A DNA stretch of 37,760 nucleotides from a virus: positions 1 through 37,760 of the IMG/VR virus record IMGVR_UViG_3300042010_000060; one strand, given 5' to 3'. Made by a program: the position numbers and the translations under genes. The notes beneath the pieces are model-generated. The model saw only the letters and a program-made list of their open reading frames with translations, was not told the DNA's origin and did no database searches. Positions 14,173-22,986 of the stretch are shown piece by piece. Positions within the stretch are counted from its first letter, which is position 1; every line of letters starts with the position of its first letter.

Positions 14173-17138
14173 CAACCCCTCCCGTTGATAACGCGCCAGA
14201 TGGCGCCGCCAGGCTGCAAACCTCGGGCGATTGCCGTTTCAGCTTCAGCCTTGGCCGCTTGCTGAATGCCTTTTCCCAGCTGCGTCGTGTCTTCCGTGGT
14301 CGTGACGCCGCCGTCGCCGGTGGTCTGGACAGAGACGGCAACGGGGAAGTTGTAGACGTTGCCGCCGCCACTCCCGCCGCTGCTGATGGCCCTCACGCCC
14401 AGCTGGCCGCCGGCCGTGCGGGTCAGAGGCATGATCGCCTCCTCCCCCGCTTCGCCCATTACGCCAATCCCACCACCAGCCATGCCGAACGCTGTCGGCT
14501 TGCTCACGATGGAGTTGGCGAATGCTGCGCCGTTGGCAAACATCTGCACGCCGCCCGACCAGGCGCCGCCCTTGGCTTGGATGCTGCCCGGGGTGAAGCC
14601 TGACAGGTCGCCGGAATACCCGGCCTGGGTCGAGCCGGCAGATGAAGCGCCGCCGCCACCAAACCATGCGCCGAGAGCGCTCCCAGCAATGCTGGACAGA
14701 AGACCTGAAGCTGCCTGTCTGGTGGCGATCCGCGCCATGTCCGCCAAGATCGACTTGGTGAAGTCCGCAAACGAGAACTTCCCAGTCATGGCGAAGTTGA
14801 CGACCGAATCCTCCATGGAGCTGAACGCGTTGGTGAACAGGTCCCGCGTCTGGCCGGCAACGTTGCGCGCGCTTTCCAGATAGTTGCTGAAGGCCGAGGT
14901 CGCACCTTTGCGCCAATCGCTTTGCGCCTCGGACATCTGCTCGTAGTTGCTGAGCACTGTTTCGCTCAGGTCCCTCTCGCTTTTGTTAATGGCGTCCAGC
15001 TTGGCCTGGTATTCCTCGGCGCTCATGTTGCGCGCCTGGTCGGCCTTGTCGCGAGCCAGGTCCAGGCGCTGCTGGTTGGCTCGGTCGGCGATGCCGTTCA
15101 ACTCTCCGTTGATGGCGTTCTCACGATCACCACGGCCCACGCCATCCGCCGCACGGCTGCCAGCGCGCCGCAGGGCGACGTTCTGCTGGTCCAGGGCATC
15201 GGTGTAGCTCTTGATGGCCTGGGCCTGCTTGGCGAGCCTGCCCTGCTCGTTGGTCGCGATGACTTCAAGCTCGCTGTCGGCCTCCTTCTGCGCCTTGACC
15301 ATATTGGCCCGGGCGTCGGCGATCTTCTGGTCTAGCTGAATGCGCTGGGCCGCCGAAGTGCTGGCCTTGCCTTTCGTCGATTCGAGCGCGGCGATCTCGG
15401 CCTGATAAGCAGCCGTGACTTCGTCCCGCTCGTTGCCGATCAAGGACCGGCGCTTGAGCAGGTAGTCTTCTTGGCTGACCAGGCCAGCCTTCTGCGCCGC
15501 CTCCAGCTCCTTCTGCGCGTTTTTGTACTCACTGAGGATCAGCGAAAGCTGGTTTTTCGAGTCGTTGAACTCGGTCAGGTTGACGGCAGTCGTCGCTGCC
15601 TTTGGGTCCTTGTTCTTGTCCTGGATGTTCTGGATCGTCTTCGTGACGACCGCATCCTGGACCATCGGGTCGTTCGGGTTGGCCTTGCGCAGCGCCTCGA
15701 CGTCCCGCTTGTACTCCTTGATCAGCTTGTTGCGCTTCTCCTCGTTGGTGAGGTTGGAGTCGCTGATCGCCTTCAGGCGAGTACTCGCGTCGATGCCTTC
15801 GCGCTGGATCTGTGCGTTCAGGCCTTGAGCCTTCGCTATGGCGTCTTGGGTGTTCTTCTGCTGAGTCAGGAACTCCAGTTCCAAGCGGGAGTTCTTCAGC
15901 TTTTCTTGGGCGTCAGTATCGCTTGGGTCGCCGTTGACCATGCTCTGGGCAGCGGCTACGCGACGTTGAGCATCGGTAATCTGGCTCGCCAGGGCCTGCT
16001 CGCGGCCAATGTCCTTAACTGCGTCAGCAGTTGCCGAGATCTCACCCTTCAGGCTTTTCCAGCCACGCTCCCAGATGGACAGGTTCTCGGTTACCTCGCT
16101 GCTGCGGGTCTTGATCGTGTCGACGTAGGTGTCGGTGAGCAGCTTGGCCGCGCCGATGGCGTCGCCTTGGGACTTAAGCGCGACTATCTGGGCATAGGTG
16201 CTGACCGTCAGGAAGTTGTACTGGTCGTTCAGCTCCTTGGCAGCTGCAACCGGGTCCTTGCCGATCTTCACGAACTCAGCAATCGTTTCCTCGACTGCCC
16301 GACCGGTTGCTTTTTCCCACTCCAGAGCGGCGACGGTGATGCCTTCAAAGCTGCTGCTGACGATCTTTCCAGTTCCTGCCAGCTTCGTCAGGACCTCTGC
16401 GGCGGCACCAGTGGTGCCCACAGTTGCGCTGACTTGGCGGGCCATTTGAGTCAACGCGTCCGCGGAGATACCAGCAGCATTCCCGGTCTTTATCAGCTCT
16501 TCCCGGTATCCAACGGCCTCCTCACTACCGGAATAGTAGGCATACGTCAGGCCGGCAATAGCCGCAGCAGCCACGGTGAAGGGGTTCACCAGGCCGAGCA
16601 CATAACCGCCCAGAGCACGGACCGCCGGGCCAATGCCGCCGAACATGTCCTTCAGTTGGCCGCCCTGCTGGAGCAGAACAGTCAGCGGGTTCTGGCCGCC
16701 TTGCAGCGACACAGCGATGTCCGTGAACTGTGCGGGCACGCCACGCAGTGCGGCGGCAGTCTGCTTGGCGGTGTTGCCGGTGCGGGTCAGCGAATCATCG
16801 AACCGTCCCAGGTTTGCCCGAGACTGATCGATCTTGGCCTGGTATTCGCTGAAGGTCGACGCGTCGAGCGCGCCGAGCTTCTTCTGCTTCGCCAGTTTGG
16901 TTTCGAGTTCGTCCAGTCGGCCCAGTGCCTTGACGGTCGGGTCAATCTCGCCCAGCAGATCGCCCAGCTCGTCCTTCTGCTTCTTGATCGAGGCCGTGGC
17001 CTTGTCAGCGCCACGGGCAACGCCTTCGGCAGCCTTCTCCGCCCGGCCACCCGCCGCGGTGAGTTTGTCGAGGTCGGAGCTCGCCTGCGCAGCATCGGTC
17101 GAATCGACCTTGATGCCGAGTTCAGCAATAGAAGTCAT
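14172..17138 (-). CDS. H: Tail length tape measure protein
   Basis: A 988-residue protein of the lambda H family. The N-terminus (SIAELGIKVDSTDAAQASSDLDKL) is the family start. Then come a GVPAQFTDIAVSLQGGQNPLTVLLQQGGQLKDMFG block typical of this family (residues about 130-170), a hydrophobic segment (about 180-205, LGGYVLGLVNPFTVAAAAIAGLTYAYY), long coiled-coils (about 370-720), and a C-terminal lambda-type tape-measure domain near 750-830. By the usual rule of about 1.5 angstrom per residue the tail would be near 150 nm, similar to lambda (inference). It is preceded by the frameshifted chaperone genes, as in lambda. Confidence 0.93.
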   Translation of the reverse strand: MTSIAELGIKVDSTDAAQASSDLDKLTAAGGRAEKAAEGVARGADKATASIKKQKDELGDLLGEIDPTVKALGRLDELETKLAKQKKLGALDASTFSEYQAKIDQSRANLGRFDDSLTRTGNTAKQTAAALRGVPAQFTDIAVSLQGGQNPLTVLLQQGGQLKDMFGGIGPAVRALGGYVLGLVNPFTVAAAAIAGLTYAYYSGSEEAVGYREELIKTGNAAGISADALTQMARQVSATVGTTGAAAEVLTKLAGTGKIVSSSFEGITVAALEWEKATGRAVEETIAEFVKIGKDPVAAAKELNDQYNFLTVSTYAQIVALKSQGDAIGAAKLLTDTYVDTIKTRSSEVTENLSIWERGWKSLKGEISATADAVKDIGREQALASQITDAQRRVAAAQSMVNGDPSDTDAQEKLKNSRLELEFLTQQKNTQDAIAKAQGLNAQIQREGIDASTRLKAISDSNLTNEEKRNKLIKEYKRDVEALRKANPNDPMVQDAVVTKTIQNIQDKNKDPKAATTAVNLTEFNDSKNQLSLILSEYKNAQKELEAAQKAGLVSQEDYLLKRRSLIGNERDEVTAAYQAEIAALESTKGKASTSAAQRIQLDQKIADARANMVKAQKEADSELEVIATNEQGRLAKQAQAIKSYTDALDQQNVALRRAGSRAADGVGRGDRENAINGELNGIADRANQQRLDLARDKADQARNMSAEEYQAKLDAINKSERDLSETVLSNYEQMSEAQSDWRKGATSAFSNYLESARNVAGQTRDLFTNAFSSMEDSVVNFAMTGKFSFADFTKSILADMARIATRQAASGLLSSIAGSALGAWFGGGGASSAGSTQAGYSGDLSGFTPGSIQAKGGAWSGGVQMFANGAAFANSIVSKPTAFGMAGGGIGVMGEAGEEAIMPLTRTAGGQLGVRAISSGGSGGGNVYNFPVAVSVQTTGDGGVTTTEDTTQLGKGIQQAAKAEAETAIARGLQPGGAIWRVINGRG

Positions 17139-17148
17139 GCGGGCTCCG

Positions 17149-17442
17149 TTATTTCGATTCGCTCATCACGAGCATGGCTTCTGCTTCCATGACGCGGACG
17201 TCGTGAAAGGCTTCTGAGAGTTCGCGCCGCTTGATGCCCAGCATGCTGGCGACCGGTGGGAGTGCGTTGTAATCCAGGCCAGAGGCCCCACCCATGCCGG
17301 TGCGCCACTGAGTCGACATCGCCTCGAAGAGGCGGAAGGCTGACCAGTTATCCGGCCAGACCTCGTACTCTTCATCCGGGATGTCAGCGAGCGTCATGCC
17401 GAAGGCCGCAAGGTCCGCTTCGGACGGCCCCGGTTCGTACAT
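17149..17442 (-). CDS. Tail assembly chaperone T part (reached by -1 frameshift from G)
   Basis: The T-domain reading frame (DUF1799-like) runs to 17149, 11 bases before the tape measure start. It is open upstream across the end of the G gene. If it were translated alone the first ATG is at 17442 (97 residues, MYEPGPSEADLAAFGM). The usual product in this family is the G-T fusion made by frameshifting at 17463-17469, spanning 17843 to 17149. The T part binds tail tube subunits and, with G, coats the tape measure. MTLADIPDEEYEVWPDNW is a typical acidic start of such T domains. Confidence 0.8.
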   Translation of the reverse strand: MYEPGPSEADLAAFGMTLADIPDEEYEVWPDNWSAFRLFEAMSTQWRTGMGGASGLDYNALPPVASMLGIKRRELSEAFHDVRVMEAEAMLVMSESK

Positions 17443-17459
17443 GACGCGGGCGGCGCCGC

Positions 17460-17843
17460 TCAGTTTCCCAGGCGGGCCGGGTTGTAGGCGCTCTGGTAGG
17501 CATCCAGAACGGCTTGAGGCGCGCCGATGCAAGTGGTGACCAGTGCCGTCAGGGATTCATCCGACAGCTTCTCGTCGAAGGCCCAGCCGGAAACGATGTC
17601 CCGGAGCTGGGCGACCTGGATGCCGATCTCCGAGGCTGTGGCCTCCTGCCAGCTCAAGCCATCCTCCTTGACCTTGGTGGCGTGCTCGTCGCGTGCGCTG
17701 CTCCATTTGTCGAAGAGCGCAGAAAGAGCCAGGCGATCCATGTACTTGAACTCGAACTCCACCTCTTCAGGTTTTCCGCCAACGCGGGGAATGGCGACCT
17801 TCGCCTTGAAAGTCGGGTTCTGGGAGATTCTGATCTTCGCCAT
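17460..17843 (-). CDS. Tail assembly chaperone G
   Basis: A 127-residue protein similar to phage tail assembly chaperones (TAC family): AKIRISQNPTFKAKVAIPRVGGKPEEVEFEFKYMDR at the start is characteristic. It binds the tape measure and recruits tube protein. The gene ends in GGGAAAC directly followed by TGA, so a -1 slip on the last two codons leads into the T frame. The start is ATG at 17843, three bases after the tail tube gene stop. Confidence 0.85.
   Translation of the reverse strand: MAKIRISQNPTFKAKVAIPRVGGKPEEVEFEFKYMDRLALSALFDKWSSARDEHATKVKEDGLSWQEATASEIGIQVAQLRDIVSGWAFDEKLSDESLTALVTTCIGAPQAVLDAYQSAYNPARLGN
17463..17469 (-). promoter_or_regulatory. Programmed -1 frameshift site GGGAAAC
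   Basis: In the G frame the last codons read G-GGA-AAC-TGA. This is a perfect X XXY YYZ slippery heptamer (GGGAAAC; lambda uses GGGAAAG at its G/GT junction). Slipping one base back reads GGG-AAA-CTG and continues in the T frame to 17149. Confidence 0.88.
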
Positions 17844-17846
17844 GGG

Positions 17847-18500
17847 TTACACCACTGCCGAGTAACGGGTTGGGCGGCCGGCCAGCGACAGGCTGATAAC
17901 GCGGGTCATCAGGTTGTTACGGGACAAGGCCGGGGTCGACGTGATGGTCACGTAGGCGTTGTAGAGGATGCTGTCGCCGTTTGGCAGGTTCAGGCGCAGA
18001 ACGCGAGTCACCTTGTCTTCGTCTGCGGCCTCTACCACGGGCACGTACGGCAGAGCCGGGTCATCGGCCACGGTGACCGACATGCTGATCGGGTTCTTGG
18101 TGGTCGGGATCTGGCGATCATCATCGTCAGCCAGGAAGCCGAAGGTCAGGAACTGCTGGTCGCCGCCGCTGGTGGTAACGTCCGTGATTTGCGAGATCTC
18201 GACGAAGCTGGTCACTTCACGCACCGAGCCGATGCCGGAGCCGGCCGGGTATGGCTGCAGGTTGGTGGTGTTGATGTTCTCCAGCGCGAAACTACCGGTC
18301 AGGCTGTCCGAGACGCGCGCGGCGCGATCGTTGAGGCGAGTCCAGCCAGAGGTTACGGCCAGGATGTCGCCATCGCTCAGGCCATGCGCCGCGGCCGTCG
18401 CTACGGCAGGATTGGCATTGCTCAGTGCGGTAACCGGAATGGCAGCGCCATACGCCGAAGCAATTTGAAGGGTGGCGCCGTTGGGGAGTCGAAAGCCCAT
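17847..18500 (-). CDS. Tail tube protein
   Basis: A 217-residue protein. The start is ATG at 18500, with AGAGGA nine bases upstream. The alternative at 18530 falls in a terminator stem. The sequence contains ALSNANPAVATAAAHGLSDGDILAVTSGW, the 'ubiquitin-activating-like' loop of Pseudomonas siphophage tube proteins, and is otherwise all-beta. Its place just before the G/GT chaperones identifies it as the major tail (tube) protein, equivalent to lambda V. A terminator stands upstream of it. Confidence 0.85.
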   Translation of the reverse strand: MGFRLPNGATLQIASAYGAAIPVTALSNANPAVATAAAHGLSDGDILAVTSGWTRLNDRAARVSDSLTGSFALENINTTNLQPYPAGSGIGSVREVTSFVEISQITDVTTSGGDQQFLTFGFLADDDDRQIPTTKNPISMSVTVADDPALPYVPVVEAADEDKVTRVLRLNLPNGDSILYNAYVTITSTPALSRNNLMTRVISLSLAGRPTRYSAVV

Positions 18501-18528
18501 GGTTGTGTTTCCTCTGTGCAGAAATGAC

Positions 18529-18550
18529 AAAACCCGCTCAGTGGCGGGTT
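18529..18550 (-). terminator. Rho-independent terminator before the tail tube gene
   Basis: On the minus strand AACCCGC-CACTGA-GCGGGTT is followed by TT and a short T-rich stretch. It is 23 bases after the stop of the tail terminator gene and 29 before the tube ATG. Such partial terminators can adjust late-gene levels. Confidence 0.65.
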
Positions 18551-18572
18551 CAGGGGTTGCCCAACGGGCGAA

Positions 18573-18989
18573 TTAGTTGGTGTCGGATCGATACCGGAAC
18601 GATGCCGGTACCGTGAAGGTGTTGCCGTCTGGTATCCCAGGGCCTGGCGCTACCGGCGTCATCACCAGTGCAACAAGCCCGCCGCGGGGAATGCGCAGAT
18701 TCAGCGGGAACAGCGCGGCCAGCTCATCCACGATGCCGCTCGCCTCGGTCCGGTACTTGCCGGACGGGGCCACAATGTTGACCTGGAACGCGCCGGTATA
18801 CAGCCGATGGTCGCCGCCCAGCGTGTTGCTGGCAGTGTCCGCGGGAAGCGTGAATGCCCGCAGATACGTCTCTTCGGCGCCGGGTGTGTAGGTCTCGTTC
18901 TCCGCCACCACCTTTAGCGGCTTGGTGCGAACCTTTGCCCAGGCCAGCAGGCGCGACTCGAAGGCCGCGGCGATGATGTTGTGTGACAT
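18573..18989 (-). CDS. Tail terminator protein (DUF4128-like)
   Basis: A 138-residue protein. The ATG at 18989 overlaps the preceding stop as TGATG. It has AAFESRLLAWAK near the N-terminus, and a PSGKYRTEASGIVDELAALFP helix with RIPRGG, the pattern of lambda U-like terminators of Pseudomonas phages. It caps the tail tube and joins it to the head. It follows the connector genes and precedes the tube gene, the standard order. Confidence 0.8.
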   Translation of the reverse strand: MSHNIIAAAFESRLLAWAKVRTKPLKVVAENETYTPGAEETYLRAFTLPADTASNTLGGDHRLYTGAFQVNIVAPSGKYRTEASGIVDELAALFPLNLRIPRGGLVALVMTPVAPGPGIPDGNTFTVPASFRYRSDTN

Positions 18990-19183
18990 CAATCCACCTC
19001 ATAGGCGAGCGCCGGCGACACTCCATGCAAGCTCTGGGATCGATGGCAGGAGGCGCACTCATGAAGATATTGCGCGGGAAATGAGAGCAGCACGGGTGAG
19101 TTTTCCACCTGCACCAGCCGTCCACCGCACTCGCAAAGCGCGTATCGCATTACCGGTCGAACCGGCACGTCTTCGTATTTCAT
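18989..19183 (-). CDS. Small zinc-ribbon protein in the neck module
   Basis: A 64-residue protein with a CECGG pair and a CASC pair (CxC...CxxC; Cys18, Cys20, Cys43, Cys46), predicted to bind one zinc. It overlaps the genes on both sides by a few bases, so it is translated with them. I have seen such mini zinc ribbons between the HK97-gp10-like and tail-terminator genes in Pseudomonas phages, but no function is known to me. It is too small to be a structural ring protein on its own. Confidence 0.65.
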   Translation of the reverse strand: MKYEDVPVRPVMRYALCECGGRLVQVENSPVLLSFPAQYLHECASCHRSQSLHGVSPALAYEVD

Positions 19184-19617
19184 ACCTGGTTGTTCCTGAT
19201 GGCTTCTTCGACGATCTGCTGAAAGCGGGCCAGTGTTATCTGCACCATGCCGGCCGGGGCCTTGGCTGAGTGTCCATATTCCAGAGGAATCGCATACGGC
19301 AGATTGTTCAGGATGTAAGCTGTCTGCCCTGCCGTCAGGTCACTGGCAGAAGCGATCAGCGAGGAGATCGCGTCCTGACCGGTCGGATCAACCTCGTCGA
19401 ATGTGACGCTTTCGATGTTGTCGATCGAGAGATGCCAGTTGCCTTTGAATCGGCCTGTGTCGACAGGTGAGAGGCGTATTACAGACGTGCCAAGCTCAAT
19501 AACGACCTCGCGAAACACCTCGTCGATTGCGCCCTTCGCCTGCTCGGCAAACTGCGCCAGGCTTTCAGCGAAGCTCCCCTGCTGTCCGCCGTAACGGCTG
19601 GTCATGTGATTCGCCAT
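19180..19617 (-). CDS. HK97 gp10-like neck/tail-completion protein
   Basis: A 145-residue protein. The ATG at 19617 overlaps the previous stop as TAATG. It contains VIRLSPVDTGRFKGNWHLS, the family signature (SPVDTGxxRxxW), and ends with NNLPYAIPLEYGHSAKAPAGM, again typical of the HK97 gp10/Mu G-type family. It forms part of the head-tail joining complex. Confidence 0.88.
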   Translation of the reverse strand: MANHMTSRYGGQQGSFAESLAQFAEQAKGAIDEVFREVVIELGTSVIRLSPVDTGRFKGNWHLSIDNIESVTFDEVDPTGQDAISSLIASASDLTAGQTAYILNNLPYAIPLEYGHSAKAPAGMVQITLARFQQIVEEAIRNNQV

Positions 19618-20003
19618 TATTTGCGCACCTGCAGTTCGAAGCCAACCGGCAGACCGGCGAAGTTCCACGGAGCAACGGCTATCACCGTGTAGGCCGTGCC
19701 GTCGAATGTGATTTTGTCATTGCTCTGCGGCGCTAGCATGTCCTCGCCGGTCAATTGAACCGGCGACACCAACAGCTTCACGTCGCCGCGCACGATCAGC
19801 GTTCCGTCGATGTATTGATTGTCGTACTCCTCGCGAAAGCCGGAGCCGTTGATTACCAGCTCGCTTGGCACCGACGGCGCGTCTGGGTCGTATTCACCGA
19901 CGATCTCGCGGCGAAGGACCAGTTCGAGCCCTTTCCCGCCCTTGCTGCGGGGCGCGAGCATGCGCGTGGCCGTAGCCTTGGCGCGGTCATAAATGTCTGG
20001 CAT
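19617..20003 (-). CDS. Head-tail connector protein
   Basis: A 128-residue protein. The start is ATG at 20003 (TGATG overlap; AAGGCG upstream) and not the earlier in-frame codon inside the previous gene. MPDIYDRAKATATRML is a recognisable start of Pseudomonas phage connector (stopper-like) proteins. The rest is predicted beta: VRGDVKLLVSPVQL, then DKITFDGTAYTVIAVAPWNFAG. It joins the connector to the tail. Confidence 0.75.
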   Translation of the reverse strand: MPDIYDRAKATATRMLAPRSKGGKGLELVLRREIVGEYDPDAPSVPSELVINGSGFREEYDNQYIDGTLIVRGDVKLLVSPVQLTGEDMLAPQSNDKITFDGTAYTVIAVAPWNFAGLPVGFELQVRK

Positions 20004-21043
20004 CACTTTCGCCTTATCTTGTAGATCGCCGTGCACCGGCAGCCGGCGCGCTCACTCCATCCAGCTCCCAGGCTTGAATCACCCGGGTAGCGCAACAGGG
20101 CACCGTTAGGGCTCTGGAATGGCTGATCCTTCTGCACTTCTTGGCCGCCCATCACGGAATGGGTGTGGCGGACCTTCTTGTCCCTACGGTCGCGCCAGGT
20201 CTTGGTGACCAAGTCACGATCAAGGCCCTGGGCGATCAGTTGCTCGTAAACCTGATCGCGGCCGGCGCCGAACGCTTCAAGCGCTTCAGCCTTCGAAAGC
20301 ATCTCGGCATAGGTCTTCATCAAGCGCTCGGCATACCTGCCGGCGATCTTATCCACGTCCGCCTGGGCGACAGGCTTGCCGGCTGCGATAGCGCGATTCA
20401 CGATGCCGTCGAATCGACGATCGCGACGGGTGCGCTGGAGGTACTTGCGCATCTCGTCTGGATTGCCGCCCAGCAACTGCTCGCGGGCATTGATCACGAA
20501 TTGGGCGTAGTTGCCAGGCAATCCGACAACCCCGCCAGATCGCGCGCCGGTCTGCGCGCTGACCCTACCCAGTAGATCCAGGGCGGCTTGCCGAGGACTT
20601 CTGGTAAGCGGGGTTGCTCCGACCTCAACCTGCACCGCTGGAGTGCCGACCACCTGCCGACGCGACCCCATCACCGCACGTATCGCCTCGCGGACATTCA
20701 GGTCGGCGTCTCGGCGAATCGCCTCGGTCTTGGCTGCCAGCCACTGCTCCGGCTCGGGCTTGCGGGCGTCGAACTCAAACCGGCCCCGGTCTTTGGGAAT
20801 TGCGATGGCCTTGATTTCGAACTTGGCCCCAGCCAGGTAGGCGCTGCGGATCAATTCCAAGGATGCAGCCATCGCGCCCATAGCGAGCAGCGCGGCCAGG
20901 CCGTTTTCGTCTTCCTCCGCAATGAGGCGTTCTACTTCGGCAACCGTTGCTGCGCTAACCACCAGCTTTACCTGAGCCAGGTACGCCTGCTGCATCGCAG
21001 GCTCCATTCCTTCTATGGCCTGGATGATCTGCGCCGGGGTCAT
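20003..21043 (-). CDS. Head morphogenesis protein (Mu F-like minor head protein)
   Basis: A 346-residue protein with an N-terminal helical part (TPAQIIQAIEGMEPAMQQAY) and a C-terminal minor-head domain: DKKVRHTHSVMGGQEV, then YPGDSSLGAGWSERAGCRCTAIYKI. This R-x-x-H-x-x-M...NCRC-type ending is characteristic of the phage Mu F/SPP1 gp7 superfamily. These proteins bind the portal and travel with it into the prohead. Unlike SPP1, the gene lies downstream of the capsid gene, not next to the portal gene. Confidence 0.82.
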   Translation of the reverse strand: MTPAQIIQAIEGMEPAMQQAYLAQVKLVVSAATVAEVERLIAEEDENGLAALLAMGAMAASLELIRSAYLAGAKFEIKAIAIPKDRGRFEFDARKPEPEQWLAAKTEAIRRDADLNVREAIRAVMGSRRQVVGTPAVQVEVGATPLTRSPRQAALDLLGRVSAQTGARSGGVVGLPGNYAQFVINAREQLLGGNPDEMRKYLQRTRRDRRFDGIVNRAIAAGKPVAQADVDKIAGRYAERLMKTYAEMLSKAEALEAFGAGRDQVYEQLIAQGLDRDLVTKTWRDRRDKKVRHTHSVMGGQEVQKDQPFQSPNGALLRYPGDSSLGAGWSERAGCRCTAIYKIRRK

Positions 21044-21561
21044 ACCACGAACACCGCAGGCAACGTGTAGCGGGCCACCAGCAGAGGGGCGATCATCTCG
21101 TCGATGATGCTGATGACCGGGCGGACAGCCGAGGCGCCATCTACGCCAACCGAAACCGCGAACTCCTCCTCAATCGGGCCAACCTTTTGCCGCTTGACCG
21201 TCGAGGACGCCACGTAATCAGGGCTCAGGCTTCCGGGCTCAACCAATTCACGCAGGGCGGCTTCATAGGTGGCCTGCTCTACCTCGATGGGCACCTGGTC
21301 CGCTGGGATGGAATTGCCTTCGTAGTCAAACGCACCTGTGCGCGGCCATTCCCTGGCTTGCCCTCTGCCCTCGGTCTTCACCCCGGGGAACAATGACTGC
21401 CACACACCAGAAGCGAGTAGCTTCCGGTAGCGGCCGTCGATGTAGACCGATGCCCGGATCAGCGCAGCCTGCTTCGCCACGTCATCGCCAGCCCAGGCGG
21501 TATTCGCGCGCGCAGCGTGATAGGCGTCGGCTGCTGCGACGGTTCCGTAAAAGTCAGGCAT
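21040..21561 (-). CDS. Neck adaptor protein (DnaT-like annotated family)
   Basis: A 173-residue protein. MPDFYGTVAAADAYHAARANTAWAG plus AALIRASVYIDGRY is the pattern of the 'DnaT-like ssDNA-binding' family, which in phages is a head-tail adaptor and not a replication protein. It overlaps the next gene by four bases. The C-terminus ends in a hydrophobic strand (VARYTLPAVFVV). Confidence 0.75.
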   Translation of the reverse strand: MPDFYGTVAAADAYHAARANTAWAGDDVAKQAALIRASVYIDGRYRKLLASGVWQSLFPGVKTEGRGQAREWPRTGAFDYEGNSIPADQVPIEVEQATYEAALRELVEPGSLSPDYVASSTVKRQKVGPIEEEFAVSVGVDGASAVRPVISIIDEMIAPLLVARYTLPAVFVV

Positions 21562-21612
21562 CGGGATATCTCGAATAGGTGGAGCGACCAGCGCTCCGGG
21601 TTTTGCGGGGGA

Positions 21613-21996
21613 TTACTGAGCAGCGGCCAGCTTGGCTTTCAGCTCTTCCAGGCTGTCCTTCTCGTCGAATTCGACACCCTTCGCGGTCACCTGGTCGATT
21701 ACGTCGGCGCGCTCTTTGGCTGCCAACGCTTCGTCCAGTTTCTTCTGAAGGGTTTCGGTCCTGCTGTTGCCGGCGGCATCAATGCCCAGCTCTTTCAGCT
21801 TGGCGAATAGATCGGCGCGCTCGTCGCCATCGCCAGCAGGCGCTTTGCCTTCCACGCTCAGGAAGGAGAGGCGCGAAGCCCCTTTGTGCCCTTCCGGAGT
21901 GAGCTCTACGTCCTTGGTCTCGCCCGGCTGGATGAACACGACGCCTAGAGAGGTGTGAACGCCTTGCAGCGCCTTGGAGTTGTTGGTCACTTTCAT
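21613..21996 (-). CDS. Hypothetical head protein with HeH/SAP-like motif
   Basis: A 127-residue protein. The N-terminal 50 residues are beta-rich (VFIQPGETKDVELT). The C-terminal half has two similar helix-extended loop-helix units, LFAKLKELGIDAAGNSRTET and VDEL-type segments, resembling HeH/SAP-like motifs seen in phage head proteins. GGAGG precedes the ATG. It follows the major capsid gene directly. It is probably a capsid-associated or completion protein. Not firmly assigned. Confidence 0.65.
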   Translation of the reverse strand: MKVTNNSKALQGVHTSLGVVFIQPGETKDVELTPEGHKGASRLSFLSVEGKAPAGDGDERADLFAKLKELGIDAAGNSRTETLQKKLDEALAAKERADVIDQVTAKGVEFDEKDSLEELKAKLAAAQ

Positions 21997-22008
21997 GTCG
22001 ACCTCCTA

Positions 22009-22968
22009 TCAGGCTACTGGCGGGGTGATTTCGTCGAGGTACGCAACGGCACCCGGCAGACGAATCTCGGTACCGCCGGTACGGGCGATGATCCCGGTTT
22101 CGAAGCCCATGATGGACTTCTGGCGCGGGGCCAGGACGCGGCGCGGCATTGGGAGGTGGAACCGCAGTACTTCGACATCCTTGCGGTATGCCACTGCACG
22201 ACCACCACCATCCTGCGAAGCGTTGCGGGCCTCACGAATAGGCATGATGTCCAGCGCCTGACCGGTTTCCGCGGTGTAGATATTGTTTTTGCGCAGGTAC
22301 TCCAGCAAGGTGATCATGCCGTCGCCCGAGCCCAGGCGCTTGGTAGCGGCGAGGCGGAAAGCATTGGGTGGCAGGCGCAGCGTGTCGGCCCACTCGACTT
22401 CCTCAGTGTTGGTGCGAACACTGGAAAGCAGACCGTTCACATCTTCAAGGATCGCGTCGGCGTCTTTCGTGGACCAGAAGGTCGAGCTTCCGGTGCCGGT
22501 GGCAGCAGCATCGACGCGGGAAACGCTGGTGTTGTTGAGCAGGCCCTGCCAGTTCTTCTCCGTCGAGCCGACCATAGCGATGCTGTTCAGCAGCCGCTCA
22601 ACCTTGTCCGCGGCGCTCATGGCCTTGGTGTCGTTGAGGTTGATTCCATACATGGCGGCCTGGTTCACTTCTTCCAGGTTCCATTCCCAGCCAGAGCCGA
22701 TCATGGCGAAGTCGTGCGAGGCTTGATCGCGGGTAGCCTGGTTGAACGGCATGTCGGTACCAGCGCCGCTGAGGAACTTGGCCTCGCCGGCGGTATCGAC
22801 GGTAAAGAAGGTGGTGCCGATTGCCCAAGGGGCGCCTTCAGTGACCACAGGCACATGCGCACCGTAGTTGAAGGTTGGGTAGCGGCGCTGGTAGACGCGA
22901 GTCTCGATGTTCCGGCCTTGGGCCAGGACAAACGGGAACGCGGCCTGTGCGTCTGCGAATTGAGTCAT
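22009..22968 (-). CDS. Major capsid protein (DUF2184-type)
   Basis: A 319-residue protein matching the DUF2184 capsid family: FPFVLAQGRNIETRVYQRRYP, then VTEGAPWAIGTTFFTVD, and later RVLAPRQKSIMGFETGIIARTGGTE. It has the HK97 fold by family. No long N-terminal delta domain is present, which agrees with the separate scaffold made from 23487-24041. A GAGGA precedes the ATG. It is followed after 12 bases by the HeH-like protein gene. Confidence 0.88.
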   Translation of the reverse strand: MTQFADAQAAFPFVLAQGRNIETRVYQRRYPTFNYGAHVPVVTEGAPWAIGTTFFTVDTAGEAKFLSGAGTDMPFNQATRDQASHDFAMIGSGWEWNLEEVNQAAMYGINLNDTKAMSAADKVERLLNSIAMVGSTEKNWQGLLNNTSVSRVDAAATGTGSSTFWSTKDADAILEDVNGLLSSVRTNTEEVEWADTLRLPPNAFRLAATKRLGSGDGMITLLEYLRKNNIYTAETGQALDIMPIREARNASQDGGGRAVAYRKDVEVLRFHLPMPRRVLAPRQKSIMGFETGIIARTGGTEIRLPGAVAYLDEITPPVA

Positions 22969-22986
22969 TTTGTCGAGTCCTCAGCC

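Noticed and set aside
21040-21561. DnaT-like single-stranded DNA-binding annotation
   Set aside because: The gene sits in the head-tail connector module; the family name is misleading and a neck adaptor role is far more likely.
21579-21612. GGAGCG...CGCTCC hairpin after the neck adaptor gene
   Set aside because: On the coding (minus) strand no T-run follows, so a terminator call is not supported.
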